A DNA stretch of 64,000 bases, taken from Candidatus Nitrosotenuis chungbukensis. Lineage in GTDB: Archaea; Thermoproteota; Nitrososphaeria; Nitrososphaerales; Nitrosopumilaceae. The stretch spans positions 62,001 through 126,000 of the forward strand of contig NZ_AVSQ01000013.1 in assembly GCF_000685395.1 (NCBI RefSeq), written 5' to 3'. Shown here in pieces: positions 45,291-55,429 of the stretch. A model generated the notes under the pieces. It did no database searches. It worked only from the letters and a program-made list of their open reading frames with translations, and had not been told where the DNA came from. Numbering within the stretch: position 1 is the stretch's first letter; each line of letters begins with the position of its first letter. Made by a program: the position numbers and the translations under genes.

Positions 45291-45970
45291 TGGACGATAT
45301 TAAAAGAAAATATGTAATTCCTGGCGATGTAATAACAACTGGTCCGTACAGGGCAGAAGAAAATGTTAATCTTGTAGGTGACAAAATCATTGCGACCACC
45401 GTCGGCATTTCTGAAATTTATGATAGTGGCGTTAGGGTCATTCCGTTGACTGGAATGTATGTTCCAAGAATCGATGATTTCATAATTGGTATAGTAAAGT
45501 CTCACACCTCGCTTTCGTGGGAGCTTGACATGCGTTCATGTTATCCGGGTATTCTGCCTGCCCAGGATGTTTTTGGAAGGGATTTTAACCCAAAAGTTGA
45601 CGAGCTGACATCGCGTCTCAAGAAAGGAGACCTGGTTGCGGCAAGAATTGCAAACTTTGACAGATCACGCGACCCACTAATCACGATAGGCGATAGAGAC
45701 CTTGGGAAAATCGAGGAAGGCGAGCTAGTCAAGATTTCGCCAAGCAAAGTTCCAAGACTTATTGGAAAACGCGGCTCTATGATTCAAACAATAGAAAACG
45801 CCACGAAGGCGCTGATTACAATTGGACAAAACGGCTACATCGTAGTTTCGTGCGAGGAGCCAGAGGGATTATTAAAGGCACTTGATGCCATAAGAATGAT
45901 TGACGAACAGGCACATGTTCCAAATCTGACTGAAAAAATACAAGAAATGTTAGGATCAAATAGTGAATAA
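45290..45970 (+). CDS. rrp4: exosome RNA-binding cap protein Rrp4
   Basis: 226 residues with N-terminal domain, S1 domain (about residues 60-140, GIVKSHTSLSWELDMRSCYPG) and KH domain (about 145-215, PSKVPRLIGKRGSMIQTIENAT). It forms the trimeric cap that feeds RNA into the Rrp41-Rrp42 ring. Two bases separate it from rrp41. Confidence 0.95.
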   Translation: MDDIKRKYVIPGDVITTGPYRAEENVNLVGDKIIATTVGISEIYDSGVRVIPLTGMYVPRIDDFIIGIVKSHTSLSWELDMRSCYPGILPAQDVFGRDFNPKVDELTSRLKKGDLVAARIANFDRSRDPLITIGDRDLGKIEEGELVKISPSKVPRLIGKRGSMIQTIENATKALITIGQNGYIVVSCEEPEGLLKALDAIRMIDEQAHVPNLTEKIQEMLGSNSE

Positions 45971-45972
45971 TA

Positions 45973-46707
45973 ATGGGTGTAAAAAAAACAGATATAGTAT
46001 TACTAGATGACAAAGGGATTCGCTGCGACGGACGAAAAATCGACGAGCCTCGCAATATTATGATTAAAGCTGGCGTCCTCAAAAACGCAAACGGCTCTGC
46101 ATATATCGAATTTGGAGAAAACAAAATACTCGCAGGCGTCTTTGGCCCGCGCGACGTCCATCCAAAGCACTTGGCAAACACGGACCGCGGAATCCTAAGA
46201 TGCAGATATCACATGGAGCCATTTTCAGTAAGCGAGAGAAAAAACCCGGCACCATCAAGAAGGGAAATTGAGATTTCCAAAGTAATCAAAGAGGCACTGG
46301 AACCTGCAGTAATGCTTGAGAACTTTCCAAGAACCGTAGTGGACGTATACATCGAAGTTCTTCAGGCAGATGGCGGCTCAAGATGTGCAGCGCTTGACGC
46401 GGCAGCGGTTGCCCTAGCAGACGCCGGCATTCCGATGAGAGACATGGTTTCGGCATGTGCCGCAGGAAAAGTGGCGGATACTATTGTTTTGGATATTAAC
46501 AACGAGGAAGACCAGGAAGGTCAGGCAGACATGCCGGTTGCATACATGCCAAACCTCGAAAAAGTCACCCTTCTCCAGCTAGATGGAGTCCTGACTCCAG
46601 CTGAATACAAAAAATGCATCGAGACTGCAATAAACGGATGCAAGATAGTGTATGAGATTCAAAAGAAGGCACTAAAAGACAAATTCTTTGGAGACATGTC
46701 ACCATGA
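45973..46707 (+). CDS. rrp41: exosome catalytic subunit Rrp41
   Basis: 244 residues, RNase PH fold. IRCDGRKIDEPRNIMIKAGVLKNANGSAYIEFG, RGILRCRYHMEPFS and LQADGGSRCAALDAAAVALADAG contain the phosphate- and RNA-binding Arg and the catalytic Asp region. It degrades RNA 3' to 5' with phosphate and can add tails in reverse. It overlaps rrp42 by four bases (ATGA). Confidence 0.95.
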   Translation: MGVKKTDIVLLDDKGIRCDGRKIDEPRNIMIKAGVLKNANGSAYIEFGENKILAGVFGPRDVHPKHLANTDRGILRCRYHMEPFSVSERKNPAPSRREIEISKVIKEALEPAVMLENFPRTVVDVYIEVLQADGGSRCAALDAAAVALADAGIPMRDMVSACAAGKVADTIVLDINNEEDQEGQADMPVAYMPNLEKVTLLQLDGVLTPAEYKKCIETAINGCKIVYEIQKKALKDKFFGDMSP

Positions 46708-47522
46708 ACGTTTCAATTATAGATGATCTAAGGAAGAAAAAAATTCTTGCTTTGCTAAAGGATGGTCAAAGAGTTGACGGAAGAGCGTTAGACGAACCAA
46801 GGCCATTAGTTATTGATACTGGAGTGATTCCAAAGGCAGAAGGCTCGGCGCGAGTGAGATTGGGAGACACCGAAGTCGTATGTGGAGTAAAGATCCAACC
46901 CGACAAACCGTTTCCAGATCTTGGCGATAGGGGAATTTTCATATGCACCGCAGAAGTCCTGCCGCTTGCAGATCCTAACGTAGAAACCGGTCCTCCAAAT
47001 GAGGAAGTAATTGAACTTGCAAGAGTGGTGGACAGGGGAATAAGAGAAAGCCACATGATTGATCTCACTAAATTGGTTTTGACAAAGGACAAATCCGTAA
47101 TCGGAATATTTGTTGACAATACTGTTACTGATTATGATGGAAATCTATTTGACGCATGCTCATATGCCTCGGTAGCAAGCATACTTTCATGTAAGGTGCC
47201 AAAATGGGAAATCAAAAATGATGCCCCGTCATTAGTACCAGATTCAGCATCTGCCCCGCCAATCACGACAATCCCAGTTTCAGTAACCATGGGAAGAATT
47301 GCCGATACCATAATCGTTGATCCAAATGCTGACGAGTGGAAATGCATGGATGCTAGAATGACTATAACGACAAACAGCGAGGGTAACATTTGCGCCGTAC
47401 AAAAAGGCGGCGACGACGGTTTTACTTTTGAACAACTAGTAAAGTGCTCAGAACTCTCGATTGCAACCGGAGCAAAAATAAGGGAGATTCTCAAACAAGT
47501 ACCAGGTGGAAATGCATGTTAA
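46704..47522 (+). CDS. rrp42: exosome non-catalytic subunit Rrp42
   Basis: 272 residues, RNase PH fold without the active-site set. GQRVDGRALDEPRPLVIDTGVIPKAEGSARVRLG and GPPNEEVIELARVVDRGIRES are typical. It alternates with Rrp41 in the hexameric ring and completes the active site. The end overlaps the rpl37ae start. Confidence 0.95.
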   Translation: MNVSIIDDLRKKKILALLKDGQRVDGRALDEPRPLVIDTGVIPKAEGSARVRLGDTEVVCGVKIQPDKPFPDLGDRGIFICTAEVLPLADPNVETGPPNEEVIELARVVDRGIRESHMIDLTKLVLTKDKSVIGIFVDNTVTDYDGNLFDACSYASVASILSCKVPKWEIKNDAPSLVPDSASAPPITTIPVSVTMGRIADTIIVDPNADEWKCMDARMTITTNSEGNICAVQKGGDDGFTFEQLVKCSELSIATGAKIREILKQVPGGNAC

Positions 47523-47728
47523 AACCCGGTGGATCACTAAAAGGCCTTGGACAAAAGTATGGTCTTAAGCACAGGAAAAAGTTCACACAAGTTCATAGCC
47601 TTCTCAAGGCAAAAAGAAAGTGCCCAGAATGCGGCTCTCTGAAATTCGGAAGAGAGGCAGTCGGAATATGGGCCTGCAAAAAGTGCGGATACAAAGTAGC
47701 TGGCACTGCTTACGATGTCGCACTTTAG
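47516..47728 (+). CDS. rpl37ae: ribosomal protein L37Ae
   Basis: 70 residues from ATG 47516, overlapping the rrp42 stop by seven bases. Zinc ribbon with CPECG and CKKCG separated by about 16 residues (GSLKFGREAVGIWA). Basic N-terminus (GLGQKYGLKHRKKF). Its place after rrp42 is the conserved archaeal order. A frame 72 bases longer lies wholly in rrp42. Confidence 0.94.
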   Translation: MLKPGGSLKGLGQKYGLKHRKKFTQVHSLLKAKRKCPECGSLKFGREAVGIWACKKCGYKVAGTAYDVAL

Positions 47729-47960
47729 TGCCGTCATACAAGTTTCTGCAAAGGACAAGACAAAAGCAATTTTTGACTCCATTAGTATAGACAACAAATT
47801 TTATCCTGAAAACCCCACAAAGACTACCGTCTCTCTGAAAAAAAATACCCTTCACATATCACTTCAAACTGACGAGTTGCCGCACCTGAGGGCAAATCTG
47901 AACTCAACGCTCAGACTAATACAGGCAAGCTACGATTCTGTCGAATCCATAGAGATATAA
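47715..47960 (+). CDS. pcc1: KEOPS complex subunit Pcc1
   Basis: 81 residues. A small two-layer fold with ISLQTDELPHLRANLNSTLRLIQASYDSV, the Pcc1 helix signature. Pcc1 is the dimerisation subunit of KEOPS, which makes t6A37 on ANN-decoding tRNAs with Kae1. It overlaps rpl37ae by 14 bases. Its place between rpl37ae and pfdB is conserved in archaea and supports the call. Confidence 0.87.
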   Translation: MSHFSAVIQVSAKDKTKAIFDSISIDNKFYPENPTKTTVSLKKNTLHISLQTDELPHLRANLNSTLRLIQASYDSVESIEI

Positions 47961-47982
47961 GAAATTCAAACAACAAATCATC

Positions 47983-48351
47983 ATGTCTTCTGGCCAGCAA
48001 ATGCCTCCTTGGTTGCAAGAGCAAATCATGAAACTACAACAAGCTCAGCAAAACCTGCAATCTATAATGGCACAAAAACAGCAGCTGGAAATGGAGCAAA
48101 TAGAATCTGACAGGGCACTTGAGGAACTAAAGAAAGTTGCAGACTCTGATCCTGTGTACAAGCACGCAGGCTCGCTTTTGATAAAATCTACAAAGGCTGT
48201 ACTAATTGCAGAGCTGGAAGAGAAAAAAGAACTTGCAAACACCCGAGTCACAGTTCTTGCAAAACAAGAGGCAAGAATCAAGGAAAGCATCAAAGAGCAG
48301 GAAATAAAAATTAACGAAATGATGCACAGCGGACAAAAGCCGCCATCCTAA
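47983..48351 (+). CDS. pfdB: prefoldin subunit beta
   Basis: 122 residues, two long coiled-coil helices (LQQAQQNLQSIMAQKQQLEMEQIESDRALEEL split around residue 45-80) joined by a short hairpin (SDPVYKHAGSLLIKST). Pairs with PfdA (17978) into the prefoldin chaperone. Conserved last member of the exosome superoperon. Confidence 0.93.
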   Translation: MSSGQQMPPWLQEQIMKLQQAQQNLQSIMAQKQQLEMEQIESDRALEELKKVADSDPVYKHAGSLLIKSTKAVLIAELEEKKELANTRVTVLAKQEARIKESIKEQEIKINEMMHSGQKPPS

Positions 48352-48384
48352 GAAGATATTAACCATTTTACAACAACTGTCTTG

Positions 48385-49065
48385 ATGAAGATTGAAAGTC
48401 TTCGAATTGTAGTTGACGAAAGGGAAAGAAAAAGTGGCATTCCTGATTTACTAAAGGCAATTGGAATCAACCTTGAGGTAAAGACGCTTCCAATAGGCGA
48501 CTATATCGTGGCCCCTGAGACCGTGGTGGAGAGAAAAAGCGTCTCTGATTTGATATCGTCTATCTTTGATGGCCGCCTGTTTGACCAGTGTGACAGGCTA
48601 AAAGAAAACTTTGCGCATCCAATAATCCTAATGGAGGGAAACGTCGACGAAATCGACAGTTTGGTTGAGAACCCGTTTGTGTTTTATGGGGCGCTTTCCA
48701 CAATAGCGATCGACTTTAAGATACCAATAGTTCCGACTGCAAGTGCATCACACACCGCAAAACTCCTAGTATCCATGTGCTCCCGGAAGGACGTGACAAA
48801 GGGGCCGTTCCTAAAGAAGATAAGAAAATCAGACGACGTGCAAAAACAGCAGCTATCCGTCCTTTGCAGCCTTCCTGGGATTGGAGAAAAACTGGCAGTA
48901 AGGATGCTACAAAAGTTTGGCTCGCCTACACGCACGCTAAATGCGTCCCTTTCTGAGCTATCCAAAATAGATGGGCTTGGGGAGGCGCGAGCTAAAAAAA
49001 TAAAACAAATGCTGGAAAAGGAAAGCAAATTCAGAAAGGAAGAAAACCAGAAAACGCTTGACTAG
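48385..49065 (+). CDS. ERCC4/XPF-family nuclease
   Basis: 226 residues from ATG 48385. The nuclease domain (about 1-140) has VDERER, LPIGDYIV and the VERKSVSD active-site motif (ERKxxxD). Two helix-hairpin-helix motifs follow (LCSLPGIGEKLAVRML and LSKIDGLGEARAKKI). No helicase part, so this is the short crenarchaeal-type XPF that cuts branched DNA (3' flaps, forks), usually with PCNA. No PCNA-binding box is obvious at the C-terminus. Confidence 0.93.
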   Translation: MKIESLRIVVDERERKSGIPDLLKAIGINLEVKTLPIGDYIVAPETVVERKSVSDLISSIFDGRLFDQCDRLKENFAHPIILMEGNVDEIDSLVENPFVFYGALSTIAIDFKIPIVPTASASHTAKLLVSMCSRKDVTKGPFLKKIRKSDDVQKQQLSVLCSLPGIGEKLAVRMLQKFGSPTRTLNASLSELSKIDGLGEARAKKIKQMLEKESKFRKEENQKTLD

Positions 49066-49077
49066 ACATAGAATAAA

Positions 49078-49857
49078 ATGTCTTTTTACAATAAAAAAAT
49101 CGTGCTAGCTTCTCATCTGTGGCTCAAAGAACATCTTGATGATCCTAATTTAGTAATTTTAGACACTAGGCCAAAAGTTGCATACATGTATGGCCACATA
49201 CAAAATTCCATCTCGCTTACCGTTGAACAGGTAATAAAAATAAACCAGCATGGAGCACACCTGGTGCCAGATCCGGAGTTTTGCGCAGAACTGTTTGGCT
49301 CAATTGGAATAGACGAAACAAAGACCGTAGTGGTTGCAGGCGAGTCGATGGATCCGTCCGTTGCAAGAATCGCATGGACGCTTGATTACTTGGGGCATCC
49401 CGACATCAAAATACTTGATATTGGAATCGCTACCTGGCAAAACCTCGGGTTCCAAATGGCACGGGCACAAAAAAAACTACCTGCAACAGAGTTTGTGCCA
49501 AAGCCAAGGCCGGAAATAAGAATAGAATCCGATGATCTGAAAGACAGCCTTGGCAAAATCACCATACTTGATGCGCGCTCACCGCAGGAATTTTTTGGAG
49601 GGCACATACCGGGTGCGATTCTTTCCCCGTTCACAGACGGCCTTGGGCAGAATGGCTTTGTTTTTGATACCAAGGAATCCCTAGAAAGCCTGTATGCTGA
49701 AAAAATTCCAAAAGACAAAGAAATCGTATGCTACTGCATGCACGGTCATAGGGCATCAAGTCTCTTTTACCAGCTGAAAATATCTGGCTATGAGAATGTC
49801 CGACTCTATGACGGCTCGTTCATTGACTGGTACTCAAAAAGACTTCCCCTTGAGTAA
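49078..49857 (+). CDS. thiosulfate/mercaptopyruvate sulfurtransferase (two rhodanese domains)
   Basis: 259 residues: two rhodanese domains. The N-terminal one lacks the Cys loop (NLVILDTRPKVAYMYGHIQNS). The C-terminal one has the active Cys in VCYCMHGHRASS (near residue 222) and the HIPGA motif. It moves a sulfane sulfur from a donor to cyanide or a thiol acceptor. The stop overlaps the Nob1 gene by 24 bases on the opposite strand. Confidence 0.9.
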   Translation: MSFYNKKIVLASHLWLKEHLDDPNLVILDTRPKVAYMYGHIQNSISLTVEQVIKINQHGAHLVPDPEFCAELFGSIGIDETKTVVVAGESMDPSVARIAWTLDYLGHPDIKILDIGIATWQNLGFQMARAQKKLPATEFVPKPRPEIRIESDDLKDSLGKITILDARSPQEFFGGHIPGAILSPFTDGLGQNGFVFDTKESLESLYAEKIPKDKEIVCYCMHGHRASSLFYQLKISGYENVRLYDGSFIDWYSKRLPLE

Positions 49858-50322
49858 CTTTCTATTTAGCCTGCTTCCGCAAATGGGGCATTCTGTAATC
49901 TTTGAGAACTCTTTTGCACATGCAGGACAGTAATAGATCCAGCTTCCAACATCCCTTATGCCCTTTGTCATTATGGGCTGAACATGGAGATTCAAGTTTT
50001 TTGCGACATTTGAGACTGAAAAATCATCCGTAACTAGATTGCCTCCAAGCTGGTAGCACAAGGCAACTGCAGAAATGTCCGGCGCAGATAGTTTCTGAAA
50101 GTCACCTGTCTTTTTTGAAGCCTCTGTCACGATGTTGATATTTTGCTGTTCTGGATCCAAAATTCTGATCCGATTTGTCTCAATCAGCGTATCTAGTGCG
50201 CCGTGGTTTTTTTTGATGTGTTTTATTTCATCAAAGACTAGTGACGTGGTGTATCCTTCATCGGGCACCGCAAAGGGAACCCCTGCATAAAATGCACTTG
50301 CATCATAAACGCTAAAAGCCAA
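49834..50322 (-). CDS. nob1: ribosome maturation endonuclease Nob1
   Basis: 162 residues: an N-terminal PIN domain (YDASAFYAGVPF with the first Asp, APDISAVALCYQLGGNLVTDDFS with the later acidic residues) and a C-terminal zinc ribbon (CPAC...CPIC). It cuts the 3' end of 16S rRNA during small-subunit maturation. It overlaps the NAD kinase gene by 11 bases on the same strand. Confidence 0.93.
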   Translation of the reverse strand: MAFSVYDASAFYAGVPFAVPDEGYTTSLVFDEIKHIKKNHGALDTLIETNRIRILDPEQQNINIVTEASKKTGDFQKLSAPDISAVALCYQLGGNLVTDDFSVSNVAKNLNLHVQPIMTKGIRDVGSWIYYCPACAKEFSKITECPICGSRLNRKLLKGKSF

Positions 50323-51127
50323 GCTTGCTCATCTGTCTGAGACCCTGCCTTTTGAGTCTAACAAAGACTGCCTGGATTTTGTGTTTTTTGATAACTATCG
50401 GCTCCTCAAAATCGCAGGCCTTGATCACCTGTGCATCCATTACAATATTGCAGTCATGGGAGCAGATCACCTGTATTTTCTCATCCGGTACGACAATTGA
50501 TGGCAGTCTTCGCACCGGCGCAACAGGCGTTATTATCAATACATCTAGGCTTTCGTGCAAAATTGGGCCGCCAAGAGAAAAAGAATGCCCAGTCGAACCG
50601 CTCGGAGTTGATATCATCACTCCATCCATTTTTTGTTTTACTACGTCGTTTTGAAATTTGATCTCAAATTCTGCGGTCTTGGTCAGGTTTTGCCTATTGA
50701 TGTATATCTCATTTAACGCGGGGGGAAATTCTTGGCCTCCGACTGATGCCACGACCCGAGTCCTCTTGTCCAGCCAGACCTTGTTTGAGCGGATGTCGTT
50801 TATGGCAGCATCAATTTTATCCAGCGTTATTTCTGAAAGTATGCCCCTGTTGCCGCCGACATTGATTGTCAAAAGCGGAACTTCGCTAGTCAAACTTCTA
50901 AACGTGCGCAGAGTCGTCCCGTCACCACCAAGCGTCACAACCAAGTCCAGTTTTTTATCGCTGATTTCATCAACGGTGTCTATCTTCTTTGCGCCCTCGA
51001 CAAAAACTGGCGCAATTGTAAATACCTCTGCCTTGTTTGCAAGAAACTTTTTCGCTACTTTTTTTGCGACGTTTTCTGACTCTTCAGAACCAAACTTGCT
51101 TACTATTGCAACGCGATTTAACTTCAA
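50312..51127 (-). CDS. nadK: NAD kinase
   Basis: 271 residues. It phosphorylates NAD to NADP. The GGDGT motif (LVVTLGGDGTTLRTF near residue 67), GNRGILSEI and STPSGSTGHSFSLGGPILH are intact. TTG start (LKLNRVAIVSKFG). A TTTAAATAAATT box lies about 25 bases upstream on the minus strand. First of a nadK-nob1 pair. Confidence 0.94.
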   Translation of the reverse strand: MKLNRVAIVSKFGSEESENVAKKVAKKFLANKAEVFTIAPVFVEGAKKIDTVDEISDKKLDLVVTLGGDGTTLRTFRSLTSEVPLLTINVGGNRGILSEITLDKIDAAINDIRSNKVWLDKRTRVVASVGGQEFPPALNEIYINRQNLTKTAEFEIKFQNDVVKQKMDGVMISTPSGSTGHSFSLGGPILHESLDVLIITPVAPVRRLPSIVVPDEKIQVICSHDCNIVMDAQVIKACDFEEPIVIKKHKIQAVFVRLKRQGLRQMSKLGF

Positions 51128-51188
51128 GCAATTATCAATATGGCAATTTATTTAAAAATCATGGTTTTTCGGTTTATGCAGAAAACAA

Positions 51189-51197
51189 TTAAGTATA
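51189..51197 (+). promoter_or_regulatory. TATA box of the second sulfurtransferase
   Basis: TTAAGTATA lies 22-30 bases before the ATG at 51219, which supports this ATG over the TTG at 51207. Confidence 0.5.
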
Positions 51198-51218
51198 GAG
51201 GGAACATTGCAAATTGCA

Positions 51219-52064
51219 ATGAATTACGCTTATCCTGAAGTGTTAGTAGACACAGAATTTGTAGCAAAGCATCCGCCAAATGACAGTTTGAAGCTAGTTG
51301 AGGTCGATTATGATCCTGAGAATGGATACAGAAAAGGTCACGTAAGCGGAGCTACTCTGATTTGGTGGAAGCGCGACATTAATGATCCTGTAACTCGAGA
51401 CATCATAGACAAAAAACAATTTGAGGCACTGATGTCAAGAAACGGAATCAAGTCTGACACCGAGGTGATTCTTTATGGTGACTTTAACAATTGGTTTGCA
51501 GCGTTTGTGTTTTGGGTCTTCAAGTATTACGGCCACAAAAATGTCAAAATAATGAATGGTGGAAGAAAAAAATGGGAGATAGAAAAAAAACCATACACTA
51601 CTGACGAGCCACAAGTATCTTCAACCACATATGTCGCACAGCCTCCAGATGAGGGACTGAGGGCGTATCTGTTTGATGTCAGACGCGCACTGGACAAAAA
51701 TGACACCGTGCTGGTAGATGTGAGATCGCCAAAAGAATTCACTGGTGAAATAACTGCACCACCGGAATATCCTATGGAGCATGCACAGCGGGGCGGACAC
51801 ATACCTGGCGCAAATAACATTCCTTGGGCTACTGCAGTAAACGATGCAGATGGCACATTCAAGACAGTTGACGAACTAAAGCAAAACTATGTTCCAAAGG
51901 GCGTCACGCCAGACAAGGACGTAATCTGTTATTGCAGAATTGGCGAGAGATCGTCTCATTCCTGGTTTGTACTCAAGTACCTGCTTGGATATCCGCAGGT
52001 TAGAAACTATGACGGCTCTTGGACAGAATGGGGCAACATGATTGGAAACCCAGTAGAAAAATAA
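51219..52064 (+). CDS. thiosulfate/mercaptopyruvate sulfurtransferase (two rhodanese domains)
   Basis: 281 residues from ATG 51219; an in-frame TTG lies 12 bases upstream. The first domain has VEVDYDPENGYRKGHVSGATLIWW and no Cys loop. The second has VLVDVRSPKEFTGE, GGHIPGANNIPW and the active loop ICYCRIGERSSHSW with Cys near residue 232. Similar in plan to the 49078 protein but clearly different in sequence. One base separates it from the following small gene, and the extended ferredoxin follows. Confidence 0.9.
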   Translation: MNYAYPEVLVDTEFVAKHPPNDSLKLVEVDYDPENGYRKGHVSGATLIWWKRDINDPVTRDIIDKKQFEALMSRNGIKSDTEVILYGDFNNWFAAFVFWVFKYYGHKNVKIMNGGRKKWEIEKKPYTTDEPQVSSTTYVAQPPDEGLRAYLFDVRRALDKNDTVLVDVRSPKEFTGEITAPPEYPMEHAQRGGHIPGANNIPWATAVNDADGTFKTVDELKQNYVPKGVTPDKDVICYCRIGERSSHSWFVLKYLLGYPQVRNYDGSWTEWGNMIGNPVEK

Positions 52065-52065
52065 G

Positions 52066-52377
52066 TTGAGTCAAGATCCTCCAATTCTAAAAAAAGGCAC
52101 ATTTTATATCATCAAGGAAACACCTGACGCATTCATCATGGAAGACAGAACAAAAAGGGGCCTTACCGTGAGGGAGCAGTCGCTAGATGAGGCCCTCCAA
52201 GTTTCTGCCGATAAGGGGATGATCCATGACATGGACGGAATTGGTCACTGGGTCCCAATACGGTGGTATTTCCCAAAAAAGGAATACGATCTGCAAAAAG
52301 TGCTCGTGCCTGCAGAAAAAATGGAAAAGAAATACACCGAAATGCGCGAACTGACATGTCCTGACGACTCGGAATAG
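52066..52377 (+). CDS. small protein of unknown function in the sulfurtransferase-ferredoxin cluster
   Basis: 103 residues, TTG start one base after the sulfurtransferase stop, so almost surely translated from the same message. Beta-rich first half (KGTFYIIKETPDAFIMEDRTKRGLTVREQS) and a charged C-terminal helix. No Cys apart from one near the C-terminus (LTCPDD). No family recognised. Confidence 0.7.
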   Translation: MSQDPPILKKGTFYIIKETPDAFIMEDRTKRGLTVREQSLDEALQVSADKGMIHDMDGIGHWVPIRWYFPKKEYDLQKVLVPAEKMEKKYTEMRELTCPDDSE

Positions 52378-53373
<996 letters not shown>

Positions 53374-53413
53374 TAACACAATACAGAAATTCCCCATCGT
53401 TCAATCCTGAATA

Positions 53414-55429
53414 ATGGCAGTCAATTCGTTTACTGTATTTGTTTTTGACATTTTCATATTTTCGGCCATTCTGCTTACCGCATATTCAATCAATTTCTAT
53501 TATCTGGCGTTCTTGTCATCTAGGCGCAAAGACAAAAACCCCGTGGTGCAAGTTGGGACGCCGTCCATTACAATCCAACTTCCAATATACAACGAAAAGT
53601 ACGTGGCGGCAAGACTTGTGGACGCTGTCTGTGCGTTGGACTATCCAAAAGACAAAATGAAGATAATGGTGCTTGATGACTCTGACGACGACACGACAGA
53701 TCTCTTGGGCGATTTGGTTGCCAAGTATGAGAAAAAAGGATACGACATCTTGCATGTTCGGCGAGGAACGCGAAAGGGGTACAAGGCTGGCGCCCTCAAA
53801 TATGCAATGAAAATGACTGACACGGAATACGTTGCAATATTTGACGCGGACTTTATTCCGCCTGTCTGGTTTTTGCAGCGAGCCATACCATACTTTGCAA
53901 AACACAACATCGGCCTTGTCCAGTGCAGATGGGGACACGTAAACGAAAACTATTCTGCAATGACGCAAGCTCAGGCACTAAGCCTCGACTTTCATTTTTT
54001 GATAGAACAAAAGGCAAAGAGCAACTCGCACCTCTTCATGAACTTTAACGGAACTGCCGGAATCTGGAGGCGCGAATGCATCGAGGATGCGGGGGGATGG
54101 CACACCTCCACACTGGTAGAGGATCTTGACTTGAGCTATAGGGCCCAGATGAAAGGATGGAAATGTGTTTTCATTTCTGACATAGTAGTTGACGCAGAAC
54201 TCCCAGTCCAGATGAATGCTGCAAAAAGGCAGCAGTTTAGGTGGGCAAAAGGCGCAATCCAATGCGCAATCAAACTGCTTGGTGACATTTTGATAAAAAG
54301 AAAGATACCAATTGAAACAAAGCTTCAGGCGTTTGTGCAGCTGACTAGACACATCGCGTACCCGCTTCTACTAATACAGTTTCTTGCCTTACCAGTTCTT
54401 TTGGCATCTGAAATGAATCTTCACATAGTTCGACTTGTTCCTGGAATCACGCTTGCAACATATCTTGCAATGGGGCCTGGGGCGTATCTTTTTGTAATAT
54501 ACAACGTCTGGGGGAAAAATTGGAAACACAAGGCAAAGATTCTCCCGTTTTTACTGATTTATTCTTCTGGAATGGCAGTAAACAACACCGTTGCAGTGTT
54601 TGACGGGATATTTGGAAAAAAGAACGAATTTCTCAGAACTCCAAAATATGGAATCGTAAACAACACTGACGACTGGCGTGGCAAGGCGTACAATCTTCCA
54701 TTTACAAAGACTACGCTTCTTGAGTTGTTCTTTGGAGTTTACGGTCTCATGGGGATGCTTATTGCGATTTTTTCAAAAAATCCGATTTTTGCACCAATGA
54801 TAGCGATTCCAACCATTGGATTCTTCTATATTGCATACGTGAGCCTGTCCCACTCGAAATTTCAAAGAAATAAATCCAGTGTGCAAAAATCAAAGACGGA
54901 GAAGATGGCAGACAGATATTATCAGGCAGCAATCATTGGAATGTTTGCAATTATTGCGTTTGGAGGATATATGGCCTACTCTGGATATCAAAATGATGTG
55001 TATCCACTTGATCAGTCACGTGGACTACTCGACAGAATCGCGGCAAGCAAAGACCCACAATCAATACTTGCGGATCTTCGCGAAATAAAGCAGCACCTGC
55101 CAGTCAAAGGAAACCCAGTTTGGATATTCCCAACTGATACTACTGATTTTGGCAGAATACAAGAAGATATTGACTCCATGATTGCAAACGTTGAAGATCT
55201 TACCGGTGAGCCAAGCAACAAGGCTGATTTTAACACTGCCATGCTGCACCTTCAGGTAGGCGCAATTCAAATTCGACAGAACTTGATGGATGCAACGCCG
55301 TACATGTACGCGAGCTTTTCAAATATTGTATTTAGCTCAATTTGGATCGCGGCAATATTGGGAATCTTTGCAATGATGAAACGAAAGAAGGAACAACTAA
55401 AGGCATACGACAAGTCTGACGACGTCTAG
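53414..55429 (+). CDS. membrane glycosyltransferase, family GT2 (cellulose-synthase-like)
   Basis: 671 residues. One N-terminal span, then the catalytic domain with VLDDSDDDTTD (first Asp pair), IFDADFIPP (DxD), TLVEDLDLSYR (catalytic Asp) and QQFRWAKG (QxxRW). These are the marks of processive GT2 enzymes such as cellulose, curdlan or glucomannan synthases. About six more spans follow. A C-terminal extension (about 495-671) has two membrane spans around an outside-facing helical region. It probably exports a surface polysaccharide or glycolipid; the sugar is unknown. Confidence 0.9.
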   Translation: MAVNSFTVFVFDIFIFSAILLTAYSINFYYLAFLSSRRKDKNPVVQVGTPSITIQLPIYNEKYVAARLVDAVCALDYPKDKMKIMVLDDSDDDTTDLLGDLVAKYEKKGYDILHVRRGTRKGYKAGALKYAMKMTDTEYVAIFDADFIPPVWFLQRAIPYFAKHNIGLVQCRWGHVNENYSAMTQAQALSLDFHFLIEQKAKSNSHLFMNFNGTAGIWRRECIEDAGGWHTSTLVEDLDLSYRAQMKGWKCVFISDIVVDAELPVQMNAAKRQQFRWAKGAIQCAIKLLGDILIKRKIPIETKLQAFVQLTRHIAYPLLLIQFLALPVLLASEMNLHIVRLVPGITLATYLAMGPGAYLFVIYNVWGKNWKHKAKILPFLLIYSSGMAVNNTVAVFDGIFGKKNEFLRTPKYGIVNNTDDWRGKAYNLPFTKTTLLELFFGVYGLMGMLIAIFSKNPIFAPMIAIPTIGFFYIAYVSLSHSKFQRNKSSVQKSKTEKMADRYYQAAIIGMFAIIAFGGYMAYSGYQNDVYPLDQSRGLLDRIAASKDPQSILADLREIKQHLPVKGNPVWIFPTDTTDFGRIQEDIDSMIANVEDLTGEPSNKADFNTAMLHLQVGAIQIRQNLMDATPYMYASFSNIVFSSIWIAAILGIFAMMKRKKEQLKAYDKSDDV

